Below are positions 8,362-18,451 of a stretch of 22,050 nt of DNA, in pieces. How positions within the stretch are numbered: position 1 is the first letter of the stretch; every line of letters begins with the position of its first letter. Source of the DNA: Rhodothermaceae bacterium (GTDB lineage Bacteria; Bacteroidota; Rhodothermia; Rhodothermales; Rubricoccaceae). The notes beneath the pieces were generated by a model, which had not been told where the DNA came from, did no database searches, and saw only the letters and a program-made list of their open reading frames with translations. The stretch covers positions 1 through 22,050 of the forward strand of contig JABDIZ010000360.1 of the NCBI GenBank assembly GCA_013003465.1, given 5' to 3'. The position numbers and the translations under genes are program-made.

Positions 8362-9714
8362 GTGCGGCTCTGCCGTGGGGGTGGGTGGCGCAGGCAGCGG
8401 TGTAGCCGCCCGCAGCGTGATGACGAAGATCGCGCCGGCGCCGGGGCGCGACTCCGCCAGCGCCAGCGAGCCGCCGTGGTACTGCTCGACGATGCGCTTG
8501 GCGAGGCTGAGCCCGAGTCCCCACCCCCGCTTCTTGGTCGAAAACCCAGGCCGGAAAATGTGACGCTGCGCCGCCCGCTCGATGCCTTTGCCCGTGTCCC
8601 GTACTTCGATGCGGGCCTCCTTGCCCTCGCGAGTCGCCTCAACGATGATCTGCCCATTCCCTTCGATGGCGTCGAGGGCATTCTTGAGCAGGTTCTCGAT
8701 GACCCACTCGAACAGGTCCGGGTTCAGGTCGGCCGCGAGGTCCGGTGGGATGTAGAGGTCGAGCGAGACGCGGGGCCCTTCCCGCGGCAGGCGCCGCCGC
8801 ATGTAATCGGCGACGGTTTCGAGGACGGGCGCGAGCCGCGTCGGGCGCAGTTCGGGCACCGAGCCGATCTTCTCGAAACGATCCGCCACGCGGCGCAACC
8901 GCTCCACATCGCGCTCCAACTCGGCGGCGACGGTTTCGGCCTCGGCATCGCCCTCGTGCTGCAACCGCAGCAGTTCGATCCAGCCGATCATGGACGAGAG
9001 CGGCGTGCCGAGTTGGTGGGCGGCTTCCTTCGCCATGCCCACCCAGAGGTTGCTCTGCTCACTGCGCCGCACGTACGAGAAGCCGAGGTAGCCCACGAGG
9101 ATGAACAACGCCACGAACCCGAGCTGGATCGGCGGAAACCAACGGATCAGGCGCGCCAGTTCGGACTCCCCGTAGTGGACGTACTGGACCTCGCCTCCGT
9201 AGTAGACGAACTCGATGGGCTCGTTGATCTCGTCGAACTTCGCGGCCAGTTGCAACACCCGCGCGGTGTCGAGCACCAGCGTGCCTTCGTCCACCACGTT
9301 TCGATCCGCCACGACTGTCTGCATCTCCGCATCGGTGATGATGGCCGGCACGTTGAACCGCGCAGGCTGGACGATCTCATTGAATACAAAGTCCAGTTCC
9401 TCTGTCGGCGGCATCGTGCGCGCCCACGCGATGGCGTCGCCGAAGCGCTTGGCGAGCGTGTCCGGGAGCAACCCTGCCGCGTTCGCCTGGTCGAGAGCCT
9501 GTGGCAACGCCTCGAAATCGGCAAGGTGCGGATTGGCAACCGTCGTCTGGGCCTGGTACTCGATGGCCTGAACCCACAGGCGCACCGCCTCCTGCTCCTG
9601 CGCCGTCACGCGATCAGCGAGCCGGTTGGTGTAGAACAGCGAGGCCGCCGCGATCACGATGGCGGCCACGATCAGCCCCAGCTTGATCTTGACGCTCGTG
9701 CGGTACGCCTGCAT
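8347..9714 (-). CDS. Two-TM sensor histidine kinase without adjacent regulator
   Basis: This 455-residue kinase has membrane segments at about 11-29 and 193-214 enclosing a ~160-residue periplasmic sensor region. There is no clear HAMP domain; the second TM runs directly into the H-box AKEAAHQLGTPLSS with predicted phospho-His233. The ATPase domain shows an N-box (ENLLKNALDAI, ~340-350), a G1 box (DTGKGI, ~373-378), an F box (FRPGFSTK, ~387-394) and a G2 box (GWGLGLSL, ~397-404). A Pro/Thr-rich tail of ~25 residues ends it. The H-box variant is one I associate with Bacteroidota kinases. No response regulator lies beside it, so the partner is elsewhere. It follows purA by 70 nt across a long inverted repeat, so it may have its own promoter. 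Confidence 0.92.
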   Translation of the reverse strand: MQAYRTSVKIKLGLIVAAIVIAAASLFYTNRLADRVTAQEQEAVRLWVQAIEYQAQTTVANPHLADFEALPQALDQANAAGLLPDTLAKRFGDAIAWARTMPPTEELDFVFNEIVQPARFNVPAIITDAEMQTVVADRNVVDEGTLVLDTARVLQLAAKFDEINEPIEFVYYGGEVQYVHYGESELARLIRWFPPIQLGFVALFILVGYLGFSYVRRSEQSNLWVGMAKEAAHQLGTPLSSMIGWIELLRLQHEGDAEAETVAAELERDVERLRRVADRFEKIGSVPELRPTRLAPVLETVADYMRRRLPREGPRVSLDLYIPPDLAADLNPDLFEWVIENLLKNALDAIEGNGQIIVEATREGKEARIEVRDTGKGIERAAQRHIFRPGFSTKKRGWGLGLSLAKRIVEQYHGGSLALAESRPGAGAIFVITLRAATPLPAPPTPTAEPHSATA

Positions 9715-9739
9715 GGACTGCGGAGGGTGGGATGCGAAG

Positions 9740-9783
9740 TGCGGAACGAAGCTAACCCCGCCGTCCGCACGCCACGTTCCGCA
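9740..9783 (-). terminator. Inverted repeat just after purA (weak terminator or mRNA-end structure)
   Basis: TGCGGAACG (9740-9748) and CGTTCCGCA (9775-9783) are perfect 9-bp arms around a 26-nt loop. The loop also holds TCCGCAC (9764-9770), which could pair instead with GTGCGGA (9739-9745). The structure starts one base after the purA stop codon. There is no U-run, so intrinsic termination is uncertain. Confidence 0.4.
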
Positions 9784-9784
9784 G

Positions 9785-11059
<1,275 letters not shown>

Positions 11060-11082
11060 CGAATGCTTGGGTGAAGGAGGGA

Positions 11083-11118
11083 TCGGATCATCGTCACCTC
11101 AATGACCCGATGATCCGA
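11083..11118 (-). terminator. Inverted repeat between STAS gene and purA
   Basis: TCGGATCATCG (11083-11093) and CGATGATCCGA (11108-11118) form perfect 11-bp arms with a 14-nt loop, centred in the 71-nt gap. No U-run follows on either strand. It could be a Rho-independent terminator lacking a U-tract, an operator or a leader structure of purA; the sequence does not decide. Confidence 0.45.
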
Positions 11119-11130
11119 CTATCCGATGAA

Positions 11131-11472
11131 TCAATGAAATGAGGCGACGGCTTCGTCCACGGTGTCATGATGGACAAAGACGGCCGAGAGCTTGGTAATC
11201 ATGAGCAGCGACTGCACGCGGTCGCCGACGCGCGCAAGGCGGAGGTCGCCGCCCGCGTTGCGCATCGTCGTGAGCGCACCGATGAGCATGCCGAGGCCGC
11301 TGGAGTTCATGAAGCGCACCCCGTCGAGGTCGATCACGACGTTGCGCTTGCCTTCGGACTTGAGCTGCTGGAGCCGGTCGTGGAGGGCCGATCCGTCGGG
11401 GCCGCCCATCACGTCACCGGAGAGTGCGATCACGGCCGCGCCGTTTCGCTCGTCCACATCGAAGTGCATCAT
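11131..11472 (-). CDS. STAS-domain anti-anti-sigma factor
   Basis: This 113-residue protein is a single STAS domain like SpoIIAA and RsbV. The key loop VRFMNSSGLGMLIGALTTMR places S57 at the position phosphorylated by anti-sigma kinases in SpoIIAA; the residue before it is Asn rather than Asp. A start one codon later (ATG 11469) is equally possible. No RsbW-like kinase, PP2C phosphatase or sigma factor gene is present, so its partners are encoded elsewhere. It follows secF by 64 nt, but a strong 13-bp hairpin fills that gap. Such stand-alone STAS proteins act in partner-switching control of sigma factors or other enzymes. Confidence 0.93.
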   Translation of the reverse strand: MMHFDVDERNGAAVIALSGDVMGGPDGSALHDRLQQLKSEGKRNVVIDLDGVRFMNSSGLGMLIGALTTMRNAGGDLRLARVGDRVQSLLMITKLSAVFVHHDTVDEAVASFH

Positions 11473-11488
11473 GAGGCTACAGGGAGAG

Positions 11489-11523
11489 GCGGAAGGGAAG
11501 CGGGCGCGCGGCTTCCCTTCCGC
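11489..11523 (-). terminator. Strong hairpin between secF and STAS gene
   Basis: GCGGAAGGGAAGC (11489-11501) and GCTTCCCTTCCGC (11511-11523) are perfect 13-bp arms with a 9-nt GC-rich loop, 13 nt beyond the secF stop. This is the most stable hairpin noticed in the window. No U-run follows on the minus strand, so it may end secDF transcription imperfectly or protect the message end. Confidence 0.55.
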
Positions 11524-11536
11524 AGAGGGAAAACGC

Positions 11537-12439
11537 TCAGGCCGTGCGCGCCCGCAGCATCGTCACGACCGGCGAGGCCACGAAAATCGACGAGTAGGTA
11601 CCGATCATCACGCCGATGAGGAGCGCGAAGGCAAAGCCTTTGAGCACCTCGCCGCCGAAGAGGAACAGCACCAGCACCACGATCATCGTCGTGCCTGAAG
11701 TGACGAGCGTCCGCGAGAGCGTCGAGTTGATCGAGCGGTTGACGACGCGCTCGAACGGCTCGGTCTTGAACAGGTTGGCGAACTCGCGGATGCGGTCGAA
11801 GATAACGACCGTGTCGTTGAGCGAGTAGCCGACGATGGTCAAGAACGCGGCGATGATGGCCTGGTCGATCTGGAGCGAGAACGGCAGCCAGCCGTGCAGG
11901 AACGAGAACAGCCCAAGCGTGATCGTCACGTCGTGCGCGAGCGCGGCCACCGCGCCTGCCGAGAAGCGCCACTCGAACCGCACCATGATGTAGAGGAAGA
12001 TCACGAGCAGTGACGCCAACACCGCCCAGATGGCGCCCCGCTTGAGGTCGTCGGCGAAACGCGGGCTCACGGAATCGCGCTTCTCCGAGGTCGTATTCGT
12101 CTCGGGGAACGCCGCGTTGAGGCTGGTGAGCACCACATTCTGGATCGAATCGAGATCCCCGGCGGTGGCGGTGCGAATGAGCAGCAGTTCAGGGCTGCCA
12201 TACTCCTTGATTTCGGGGGTCGAGCCGAAGGCGTCCGTCAAGATCGCACGAGCGTCAGCGACGCGGATCGCCTCGCTGGACTCAATCACGATCTCCGTAC
12301 CGCCCTGGAAATCGATGCCGGTCTCGATGCCACGGGTGAAGAACGAGATCAGGCTGAGGACAATCAGCGTCCCCGAAAGGATGAAGCCGAACCGTTGCTT
12401 CGACGTAAAGTCGATGGTCGTGTTTTCAAAGATGCGCAT
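11537..12439 (-). CDS. secF: Protein translocase subunit SecF
   Basis: This 300-residue membrane protein pairs with SecD and uses the proton gradient to complete protein export through SecYEG. The start at 12439 gives MRIFENTTIDF followed by TM1 (~15-33); the frame extends to 12472 but the extra residues look non-native. Family marks: GIDFQGGTEIVIE at 41-53, five further membrane segments, IVGYSLNDTVVIFDRIRE and the C-terminal GGEVLKGFAFALLIGVMIG segment. It lies 73 nt after secD on the same strand and is surely transcribed with it. The D and R residues in the NDTVVIFDRIRE segment belong to the proton-path region known for this family. Confidence 0.96.
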   Translation of the reverse strand: MRIFENTTIDFTSKQRFGFILSGTLIVLSLISFFTRGIETGIDFQGGTEIVIESSEAIRVADARAILTDAFGSTPEIKEYGSPELLLIRTATAGDLDSIQNVVLTSLNAAFPETNTTSEKRDSVSPRFADDLKRGAIWAVLASLLVIFLYIMVRFEWRFSAGAVAALAHDVTITLGLFSFLHGWLPFSLQIDQAIIAAFLTIVGYSLNDTVVIFDRIREFANLFKTEPFERVVNRSINSTLSRTLVTSGTTMIVVLVLFLFGGEVLKGFAFALLIGVMIGTYSSIFVASPVVTMLRARTA

Positions 12440-12512
12440 GGTAGGTGTGGTCAGCGGGCAGCACGTAGCCATCTAGCGCGGCACTGCCCGGAATACTCAA
12501 GAGAATGATGAA

Positions 12513-14459
12513 TCAGCCGAAGGCGACGGAGCGTCGCTGCCCAGCCGTCATCCAGTCGAACACGATGCGGGTCACCACGATGGCCGTGAAGAGCGAGGAC
12601 AGGATGCCTGCCATGAGCGTCACGGCAAAGCCCTGAATCGGACCAACGCCGAACGAGTAGAGGATCACGCCCACGAAGAACGTCGTGATGTTGGCGTCGG
12701 CGATGGCGCTGAGGGCCTTCGCGTAGCCGCCGTCGATGGACGCCTTGAGCGTCTTGCCCGTGCTCATCTCCTCCCGGATGCGCTCGAAAATGAGCACGTT
12801 GGCGTCCACCGCCATACCGATCGTGAGCACGATGCCCGCAATGCCCGGCAGCGTCAGCACCGCGCCGAAGGCAGCCAGGATGCCGAAGATGAACACCATG
12901 TTCAGCAGCAAGGCCAGGTTCGCCACGAGGCCTGCCGTGCGGTAATACAAGATCATGAACATGGCCACGAGCGCGAGGCCCACGAGCACCGAGAACGTCC
13001 CGGCCCGGATCGACGCAGCGCCCAGGCTCGGCCCGACCGTCCGTTCTTCCATGATGTTCACTGGCGCCGGGAGCGCGCCCGACTTGAGCACCGTCACGAT
13101 GTCCTCGGCTTCCTGCCGGGTCACGCCCTCGATTTCGGTGCGCCCGCCGGAGATACGCTCGCGGATGTTGGGCCAGGTATAGACCACGTCGTCGAGCACG
13201 ATGGCGACGTTCTTGTTGACGTTGGCCGCCGTGATCTGGCTCCAGCGCTGCGCGCCTTCGTTGTTCATCGTCAGCGACACCTTCGGCTCGTTGGTGATCG
13301 GGTCGAAGGTGGGCCGCGCGTCGGTGAGGACTTCGCCCGTCAGTTCGACGCGATCCCTGACACCGAGCAGGTAATAGACGGGCTCGCCGGTGGCCGTCTG
13401 CCCGTCCGGGCTAGACGCATAAAGCAGGTCGATTCCGGCCGGGACCATGGCCTGCACGGCCGGGGCTTCGAGGTAACGCCGTACCGTGGCCGTGTCCGAT
13501 TCGGCGACCTGGCCGAAGACAGGCAGACGGCTATCGGTGAAGAGGCGGAAGAGGCTCGTGAAGCCATCGCCCTCGTCGGTGGCCCCTAGAGCAGGATCAT
13601 CGGCACCGAGCTGCGCCACGTCCACGCCGACGGCAGCGGTATCGCTCGCCGCGTCTGTGGTGTCGGCCACGGCATTCGTATCGGCTACCGCGAGATCCGT
13701 CGCGGCGACGTCAGTCGTGTCGGAACTGGGCTCCTCGCCCCCGCTGGCGTAGTACTGATAGATGCGGGCCGCCGAGGCCTGCAACTCCTGCGGGTCGGCC
13801 ATCAGCCGGAAGTCGAGGCGGGCGGTTCCCTTGAGCAGGTCACGAACGCGCTCGGGGTCATCCACACCCGGCAGTTCCACAATGATGCGGCTGTTGCCCT
13901 GCTTCTGGATCGACGGCTCGGAAACACCGAACCGGTCCACACGCTGCCGGATGATCTCGACGGCGCGGTTGATCGCGTCCGTTCCTTCCGCATTGAGGTA
14001 GGCGATCACGTCGCTGTTGTCGCTGCGCGCGGTGATCTCGGCATCCACGTCGCGGAAGTAGCGAGACAGACGCGTGCCCGGCTGCGCCTCTTCGATGGCG
14101 TCCGTGAAGAGCTCGATGAAGGACGAGCGGCTGGTCTCAGCCTCGGCGCGAGCGGTCTGGAGCGCCTGATCGAAGACATCGTCGCGGCGGCCTTCGGCCA
14201 GTTCGGCGAGGAGGGCATCCATACCTACCTCCAGGGTGACGTGCATGCCGCCCTGGAGATCGAGACCAAGTTTGAGGGCGCGCTCGCGGGAGCGCTGGAG
14301 CGAGTCATAGTTGTCGCTTTCGTACGAGACGCGTTCGGTCTCATTCATCGCCGCCAGTTCCCGCTGGTTCAGCACGTGCTGAAGCGTCGGGAAGAGGTAA
14401 TAGGCAGAAAGGAGAATGAACGCAGCGACTGCGAATAGTTTAAATCCGTTGCCTTGCAT
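12513..14459 (-). CDS. secD: Protein translocase subunit SecD with Asp/Thr/Ala-rich insert
   Basis: This 648-residue SecD begins at ATG 14459 (MQGNGFKLF, TM1 ~8-26). Starts at ATG 14507 or GTG 14516 would add 16-19 residues; a purine-rich GGAGAGAAGG lies just before them, so they cannot be fully excluded. LGLDLQGGMHV (64-74) and the P1 head follow. Near the C-terminus VGPSLGAASIRAG opens the six-TM channel block with GMAVDANVLIFERIREEM (~547-564), which contains the proton-relay Asp. An unusual low-complexity stretch (about 242-299), dominated by Asp, Thr, Ala and Val, interrupts the periplasmic part. Its neighbours are secF downstream and a pair of terminator-like hairpins upstream that separate it from the preceding gene. 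Confidence 0.97.
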   Translation of the reverse strand: MQGNGFKLFAVAAFILLSAYYLFPTLQHVLNQRELAAMNETERVSYESDNYDSLQRSRERALKLGLDLQGGMHVTLEVGMDALLAELAEGRRDDVFDQALQTARAEAETSRSSFIELFTDAIEEAQPGTRLSRYFRDVDAEITARSDNSDVIAYLNAEGTDAINRAVEIIRQRVDRFGVSEPSIQKQGNSRIIVELPGVDDPERVRDLLKGTARLDFRLMADPQELQASAARIYQYYASGGEEPSSDTTDVAATDLAVADTNAVADTTDAASDTAAVGVDVAQLGADDPALGATDEGDGFTSLFRLFTDSRLPVFGQVAESDTATVRRYLEAPAVQAMVPAGIDLLYASSPDGQTATGEPVYYLLGVRDRVELTGEVLTDARPTFDPITNEPKVSLTMNNEGAQRWSQITAANVNKNVAIVLDDVVYTWPNIRERISGGRTEIEGVTRQEAEDIVTVLKSGALPAPVNIMEERTVGPSLGAASIRAGTFSVLVGLALVAMFMILYYRTAGLVANLALLLNMVFIFGILAAFGAVLTLPGIAGIVLTIGMAVDANVLIFERIREEMSTGKTLKASIDGGYAKALSAIADANITTFFVGVILYSFGVGPIQGFAVTLMAGILSSLFTAIVVTRIVFDWMTAGQRRSVAFG

Positions 14460-14542
14460 GGGTTTGTGGGTCGTGCAGGAAACAACGAGGACGAGCCAGG
14501 AGCGCATGGAGCGCACGCCTTCTCTCCTCGGGAAAACCGGAG

Positions 14543-14600
14543 CGGCTTCATAGACGGAAGCCGTCGAATAAGAACCAGGGGCGTCGCCCGAAGCGACGCC
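14543..14600 (-). terminator. Tandem terminator-like hairpins after the small secreted protein gene
   Basis: Reading the minus strand from the stop at 14609, GGCGTCGC (14600-14593), a 5-nt TTCGG loop and GCGACGCC (14587-14580) form a perfect 8-bp stem. The T-rich CCTGGTTCTTATTC follows, as in an intrinsic terminator. A second stem, CGGCTTC/GAAGCCG (14563-14557 with 14549-14543), is followed eight nt later by TTTT. Together they should insulate secD from the upstream gene. Confidence 0.6.
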
Positions 14601-14608
14601 GGAGCCGT

Positions 14609-15103
14609 CTAGGGGCCGAGCGGCTGTACAGCCGGACGTAGCATTCGAGGCAGGAAGCTCTCCTGGCCTGCTACTGCGCGAACCGTGTGCGTGAAGGCGT
14701 GCGTAGTGCCACGCTCTGGGCTCAGGAACACCGCCGCGTGTGATGTCGGAGACGACGCCGACGACGAAGACGACGACGCTGTCATCAACACGGCCCGCGT
14801 GCCGAATTCAAGCTGCAATGCACGCAGGAGGTGTCCGTACAGGGCCTCCAGCAGGGTCTCGACGGCAGGCAGGTCTTCACCGAGGGCTGCGATGAGCGCC
14901 TCAGTCCTATCCGCTTGCGTGCCGCGCTCCGCCGCGTCCAATGCGGCGTTCAGCAACTCCGTCGGGATGAGATCGCGAGCGCGTTCCTGCGCCGTCGTCC
15001 TTTCAGCCGCCGAAGCGACCGGTGCCACGAGCCCCAGCGCCAGCCCCGCAAGGAGGCTGAACACACCGAGGCGCAGCAGCAGCAAGTGACGAAGGCGATC
15101 CAT
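14609..15103 (-). CDS. Small secreted protein, function unknown
   Basis: I do not recognise a family for this 164-residue product. It starts with a basic n-region and a hydrophobic core (LLLLRLGVFSLLAGLALGLV) ending in a likely signal-peptidase site after VASAAE, so it is probably exported. The middle (~35-105) is predicted helical with the pattern DLIPTELLNAALDAAE and ETLLEALYGHLLRALQLEFG. A run of Ser/Ala with seven adjacent serine-rich residues (around 110-118) precedes a tail of ~45 residues. Codon bias and GC content look like those of its neighbours. A candidate promoter and a terminator-like hairpin bracket it, consistent with a stand-alone gene divergent from glpK. Confidence 0.65.
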   Translation of the reverse strand: MDRLRHLLLLRLGVFSLLAGLALGLVAPVASAAERTTAQERARDLIPTELLNAALDAAERGTQADRTEALIAALGEDLPAVETLLEALYGHLLRALQLEFGTRAVLMTASSSSSSASSPTSHAAVFLSPERGTTHAFTHTVRAVAGQESFLPRMLRPAVQPLGP

Positions 15104-15126
15104 TGGGGTCGAAGAAAACCAGCCCT

Positions 15127-15156
15127 CAAATTAGCCTCCGCTCCACCAGGTCGCAA
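15127..15156 (-). promoter_or_regulatory. Candidate promoter of the small secreted protein gene
   Basis: On the minus strand TTG (15156-15154), a 20-nt spacer and TAATTTG (15133-15127) approximate the Bacteroidota TTG/TAnnTTTG promoter, one T short in the -7 box. The box ends about 23 nt before ATG 15103. Confidence 0.35.
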
Positions 15157-15234
15157 CGGATGGAGTCGGACTTCCCGCTGACTTCGCGCTTTGCGCGTGC
15201 CCATTTACCTTGCAGCACACCAAGCCGCTCCCCC

Positions 15235-16737
<1,503 letters not shown>

Positions 16738-16754
16738 CTCCGTGCGGCTCGACT

Positions 16755-16767
16755 CACCTCGAAGGTG
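16755..16767. other. Small hairpin in the glpK / DUF427 convergent gap
   Basis: CACCT-CGA-AGGTG is a 5-bp stem in the 50-nt gap between two convergent stop codons. It lacks a U-run on either strand and is a weak candidate for a shared terminator. Confidence 0.25.
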
Positions 16768-16787
16768 TGCCTAGGGAGCGCGAACGC

Positions 16788-17072
16788 TCAATCTGCTACC
16801 ACCTTTACCCCTTTCCAGAAGGCAACATAGTCCTGAATTTCCGAAGCGGCCTGTTTGGGCTCGGGATAATACCACGCCGCGTTCGCGTTGCGTGCCCCGT
16901 TTACCTCGACGGAATAGTAGCTCGCTTCCCCTTTCCACGGGCACGTCGTGTGGTGCTCGCTCGGCTTGAAATGCTCACGACGTATCGCGTCGGGCGGGAA
17001 GTAATGATTGCCTTCGATGACGATGGTGTCGTCGCTCTCGGCCAAGACTGTGTCGTTCCAGATGGCTTTCAT
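16788..17072 (-). CDS. DUF427 domain protein
   Basis: This 94-residue protein is a single DUF427 domain: MKAIWNDTVLAESDDTIVIE at the start, HYFPPDAIRREHFKPSEHHT in the middle, the hallmark TTCPWKGEASYYSVEVNG, and AAWYYPEP with VAFWKGVKV near the end. The function of the family is not established; the fold is a small beta barrel and the conserved CPWKG loop suggests a ligand or active site. ATG 17072 matches the family start; the frame reaches back to 17093 without better support. It lies 26 nt after the small HK97 A-domain-like gene on the same strand and is probably cotranscribed with it. Confidence 0.93.
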   Translation of the reverse strand: MKAIWNDTVLAESDDTIVIEGNHYFPPDAIRREHFKPSEHHTTCPWKGEASYYSVEVNGARNANAAWYYPEPKQAASEIQDYVAFWKGVKVVAD

Positions 17073-17098
17073 ACGTGCAGGGGAAACGTGCAAGTGGA

Positions 17099-17386
17099 TT
17101 AGCGGCGCTCCGCGCGAACGCCCTCGGCGACCTCGCGTGGCGTCGGCGCTACACAGACGGAATCACCCCGGAAGGGATCCACGACGAGGGTGAGGTACTG
17201 ATACTGCTCGAAGGTGCCTGCGCTCCGCCCGTAGCGGGCGGCTATGGCCTCGCGGAGGTAGGTGTACGCCTCGGGTCCGAGCAGTATAAAGCGTGGTTCC
17301 AGCCCGGTATCCTGAAGCGCCCGCACGCTCTCATCGATGAAGTCAAGGACCGTATCAGGAGCCGTTGAGGTTTCGAGAACAGTCAC
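17099..17386 (-). CDS. Small HK97 A-domain-like protein (DUF1884 / family 4 encapsulin type, tentative)
   Basis: This 95-residue product begins with GTG at 17386; no in-frame ATG is available upstream. An N-terminal helix (~10-28) is followed by GLEPRFILLGPEAYTYLREA, then FEQYQYLTLVVDPFRGDSVC and a short basic tail. The pattern of helix, hydrophobic strand, GxEAYxxL and a second strand ending in VVDP resembles the isolated A-domain of HK97-fold shell proteins, as in archaeal DUF1884 proteins (recalled, not searched). If correct it would lack the P-domain and E-loop needed for a classical shell. Its neighbour DUF427 gives no further hint. The family call is an inference from pattern; the gene itself is well supported by position and length. 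Confidence 0.6.
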   Translation of the reverse strand: MTVLETSTAPDTVLDFIDESVRALQDTGLEPRFILLGPEAYTYLREAIAARYGRSAGTFEQYQYLTLVVDPFRGDSVCVAPTPREVAEGVRAERR

Positions 17387-17459
17387 GCGCGCAAGGATGG
17401 ATGCGCAGGCTTAAACTCAAGCACGCTAAAATGATTCCCCTGTCCTGGTCGCCGCGTCC

Positions 17460-18296
17460 ATGCAGCACGAAACGGGCTCCCTTCTCACGGCCGACGGCCT
17501 GACGCTCCTGACCCGCCGCTGGTGGCCCGACACCGACCCGAAGGGCGTCGTGCTGCTCGTCCACGGCATCAACGAACACAGCGGCAGGTACGCCTACATG
17601 GCTTCGCACCTGATGGCCCACGACCTGGCCGTGCTCTCATACGATCATCGAGGGCATGGCCGATCCGAGGGTGAACGAAGCTATGTGGATGCCTTCAGCC
17701 AGTACCTTGCTGACCTCGTGCTGATGCATCGGGAGGCGCGGGAGCAGACGGGTGGGCTCCCCATCATATTGATGGGCCATTCGCTCGGCGGCCTGATCGC
17801 CGCAGCCTACGTGGTGGATGTTCGCCCGCCGGACCTGGCTGGCCTCGTGCTGTCCTCTCCAGCCCTCCAGATTCCCGCCGACGTCTCCCCCTTCCTCCAG
17901 CGGATCTCGGGCGTGGTCAGCCGCATCGCCCCTCGGTTGCGCGCCAACAAGCTGGACCGGACGTATCTCTCGCGCGACCCCAAGGTGGTTGAAGCCTACA
18001 AGAACGATCCCTTGATTGATCAGGGTGGCGTGCGTGCCCGCACCGGTCATGAGGTGTTGCAAGCAACCCAGCATGTGCGAGAACACCCGGAGGCGTTCAC
18101 GATGCCGCTCTACCTCTTCCACGGGACGGCCGACCGCATCACGGATCCCAACGGCTCGCGCTGGCTCTACGCCGAGGCCCCCTCTCCCGACAAAACGCTC
18201 AAACTCTACCAGGGCTTCTACCACGAAACCATGAACGAGCCCGAGCGGGATCAGGTACTCGATGATCTCATGGCATGGCTTGTTGCCCATTGCTAA
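17460..18296 (+). CDS. Alpha/beta hydrolase, monoacylglycerol lipase-like
   Basis: This 278-residue serine hydrolase has the Hydrolase_4 (monoacylglycerol lipase/lysophospholipase) layout. The oxyanion segment VVLLVHGINEHSGRY is followed by SYDHRGHGRSEG, nucleophile S108 in LMGHSLGGL, D225 in FHGTADRIT and H255 in GFYHETMNEPE. A lid region rich in Arg and Ser lies between about 140 and 200. No signal peptide is seen, so it should act on lipid esters at the inner face of the membrane or in the cytoplasm. The start ATG 17460 has a pyrimidine-rich leader with no Shine-Dalgarno sequence. It is divergent from the A-domain-like gene and followed by the cold-shock-like gene after 155 nt. Confidence 0.92.
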   Translation: MQHETGSLLTADGLTLLTRRWWPDTDPKGVVLLVHGINEHSGRYAYMASHLMAHDLAVLSYDHRGHGRSEGERSYVDAFSQYLADLVLMHREAREQTGGLPIILMGHSLGGLIAAAYVVDVRPPDLAGLVLSSPALQIPADVSPFLQRISGVVSRIAPRLRANKLDRTYLSRDPKVVEAYKNDPLIDQGGVRARTGHEVLQATQHVREHPEAFTMPLYLFHGTADRITDPNGSRWLYAEAPSPDKTLKLYQGFYHETMNEPERDQVLDDLMAWLVAHC

Positions 18297-18360
18297 GTGT
18301 ATTGCCCGGCTAGCACCGGTCGGCCTGTCTTCGGCAGCACCCTAACGCGCATCTTCACAG

Positions 18361-18412
18361 CGCCTCCGCAGGGAATGCGAATCCTCCATTTAAAGGAGGC
18401 GTAGACGACGCC
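18361..18412 (+). promoter_or_regulatory. Competing hairpins ahead of the cold-shock-like gene
   Basis: GGAGGCG (18395-18401) can pair with CGCCTCC (18361-18367, 7 bp), or its GGAGG with the nearer CCTCC (18383-18387, loop ATTTAAA). Overlapping GGCGT (18398-18402) can instead pair with ACGCC (18408-18412). These pairings exclude one another. The region may be the end structure of the hydrolase message or a folded leader of the downstream gene. Confidence 0.35.
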
Positions 18413-18451
18413 GATTTCTTCGTCCCCCAAGTACAGAACGCCTATTTCGCT

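Noticed and set aside
11083..11118. PurA leader as a purine riboswitch
   Set aside because: Only one hairpin is present; none of the conserved purine riboswitch core is seen in the 71-nt gap.
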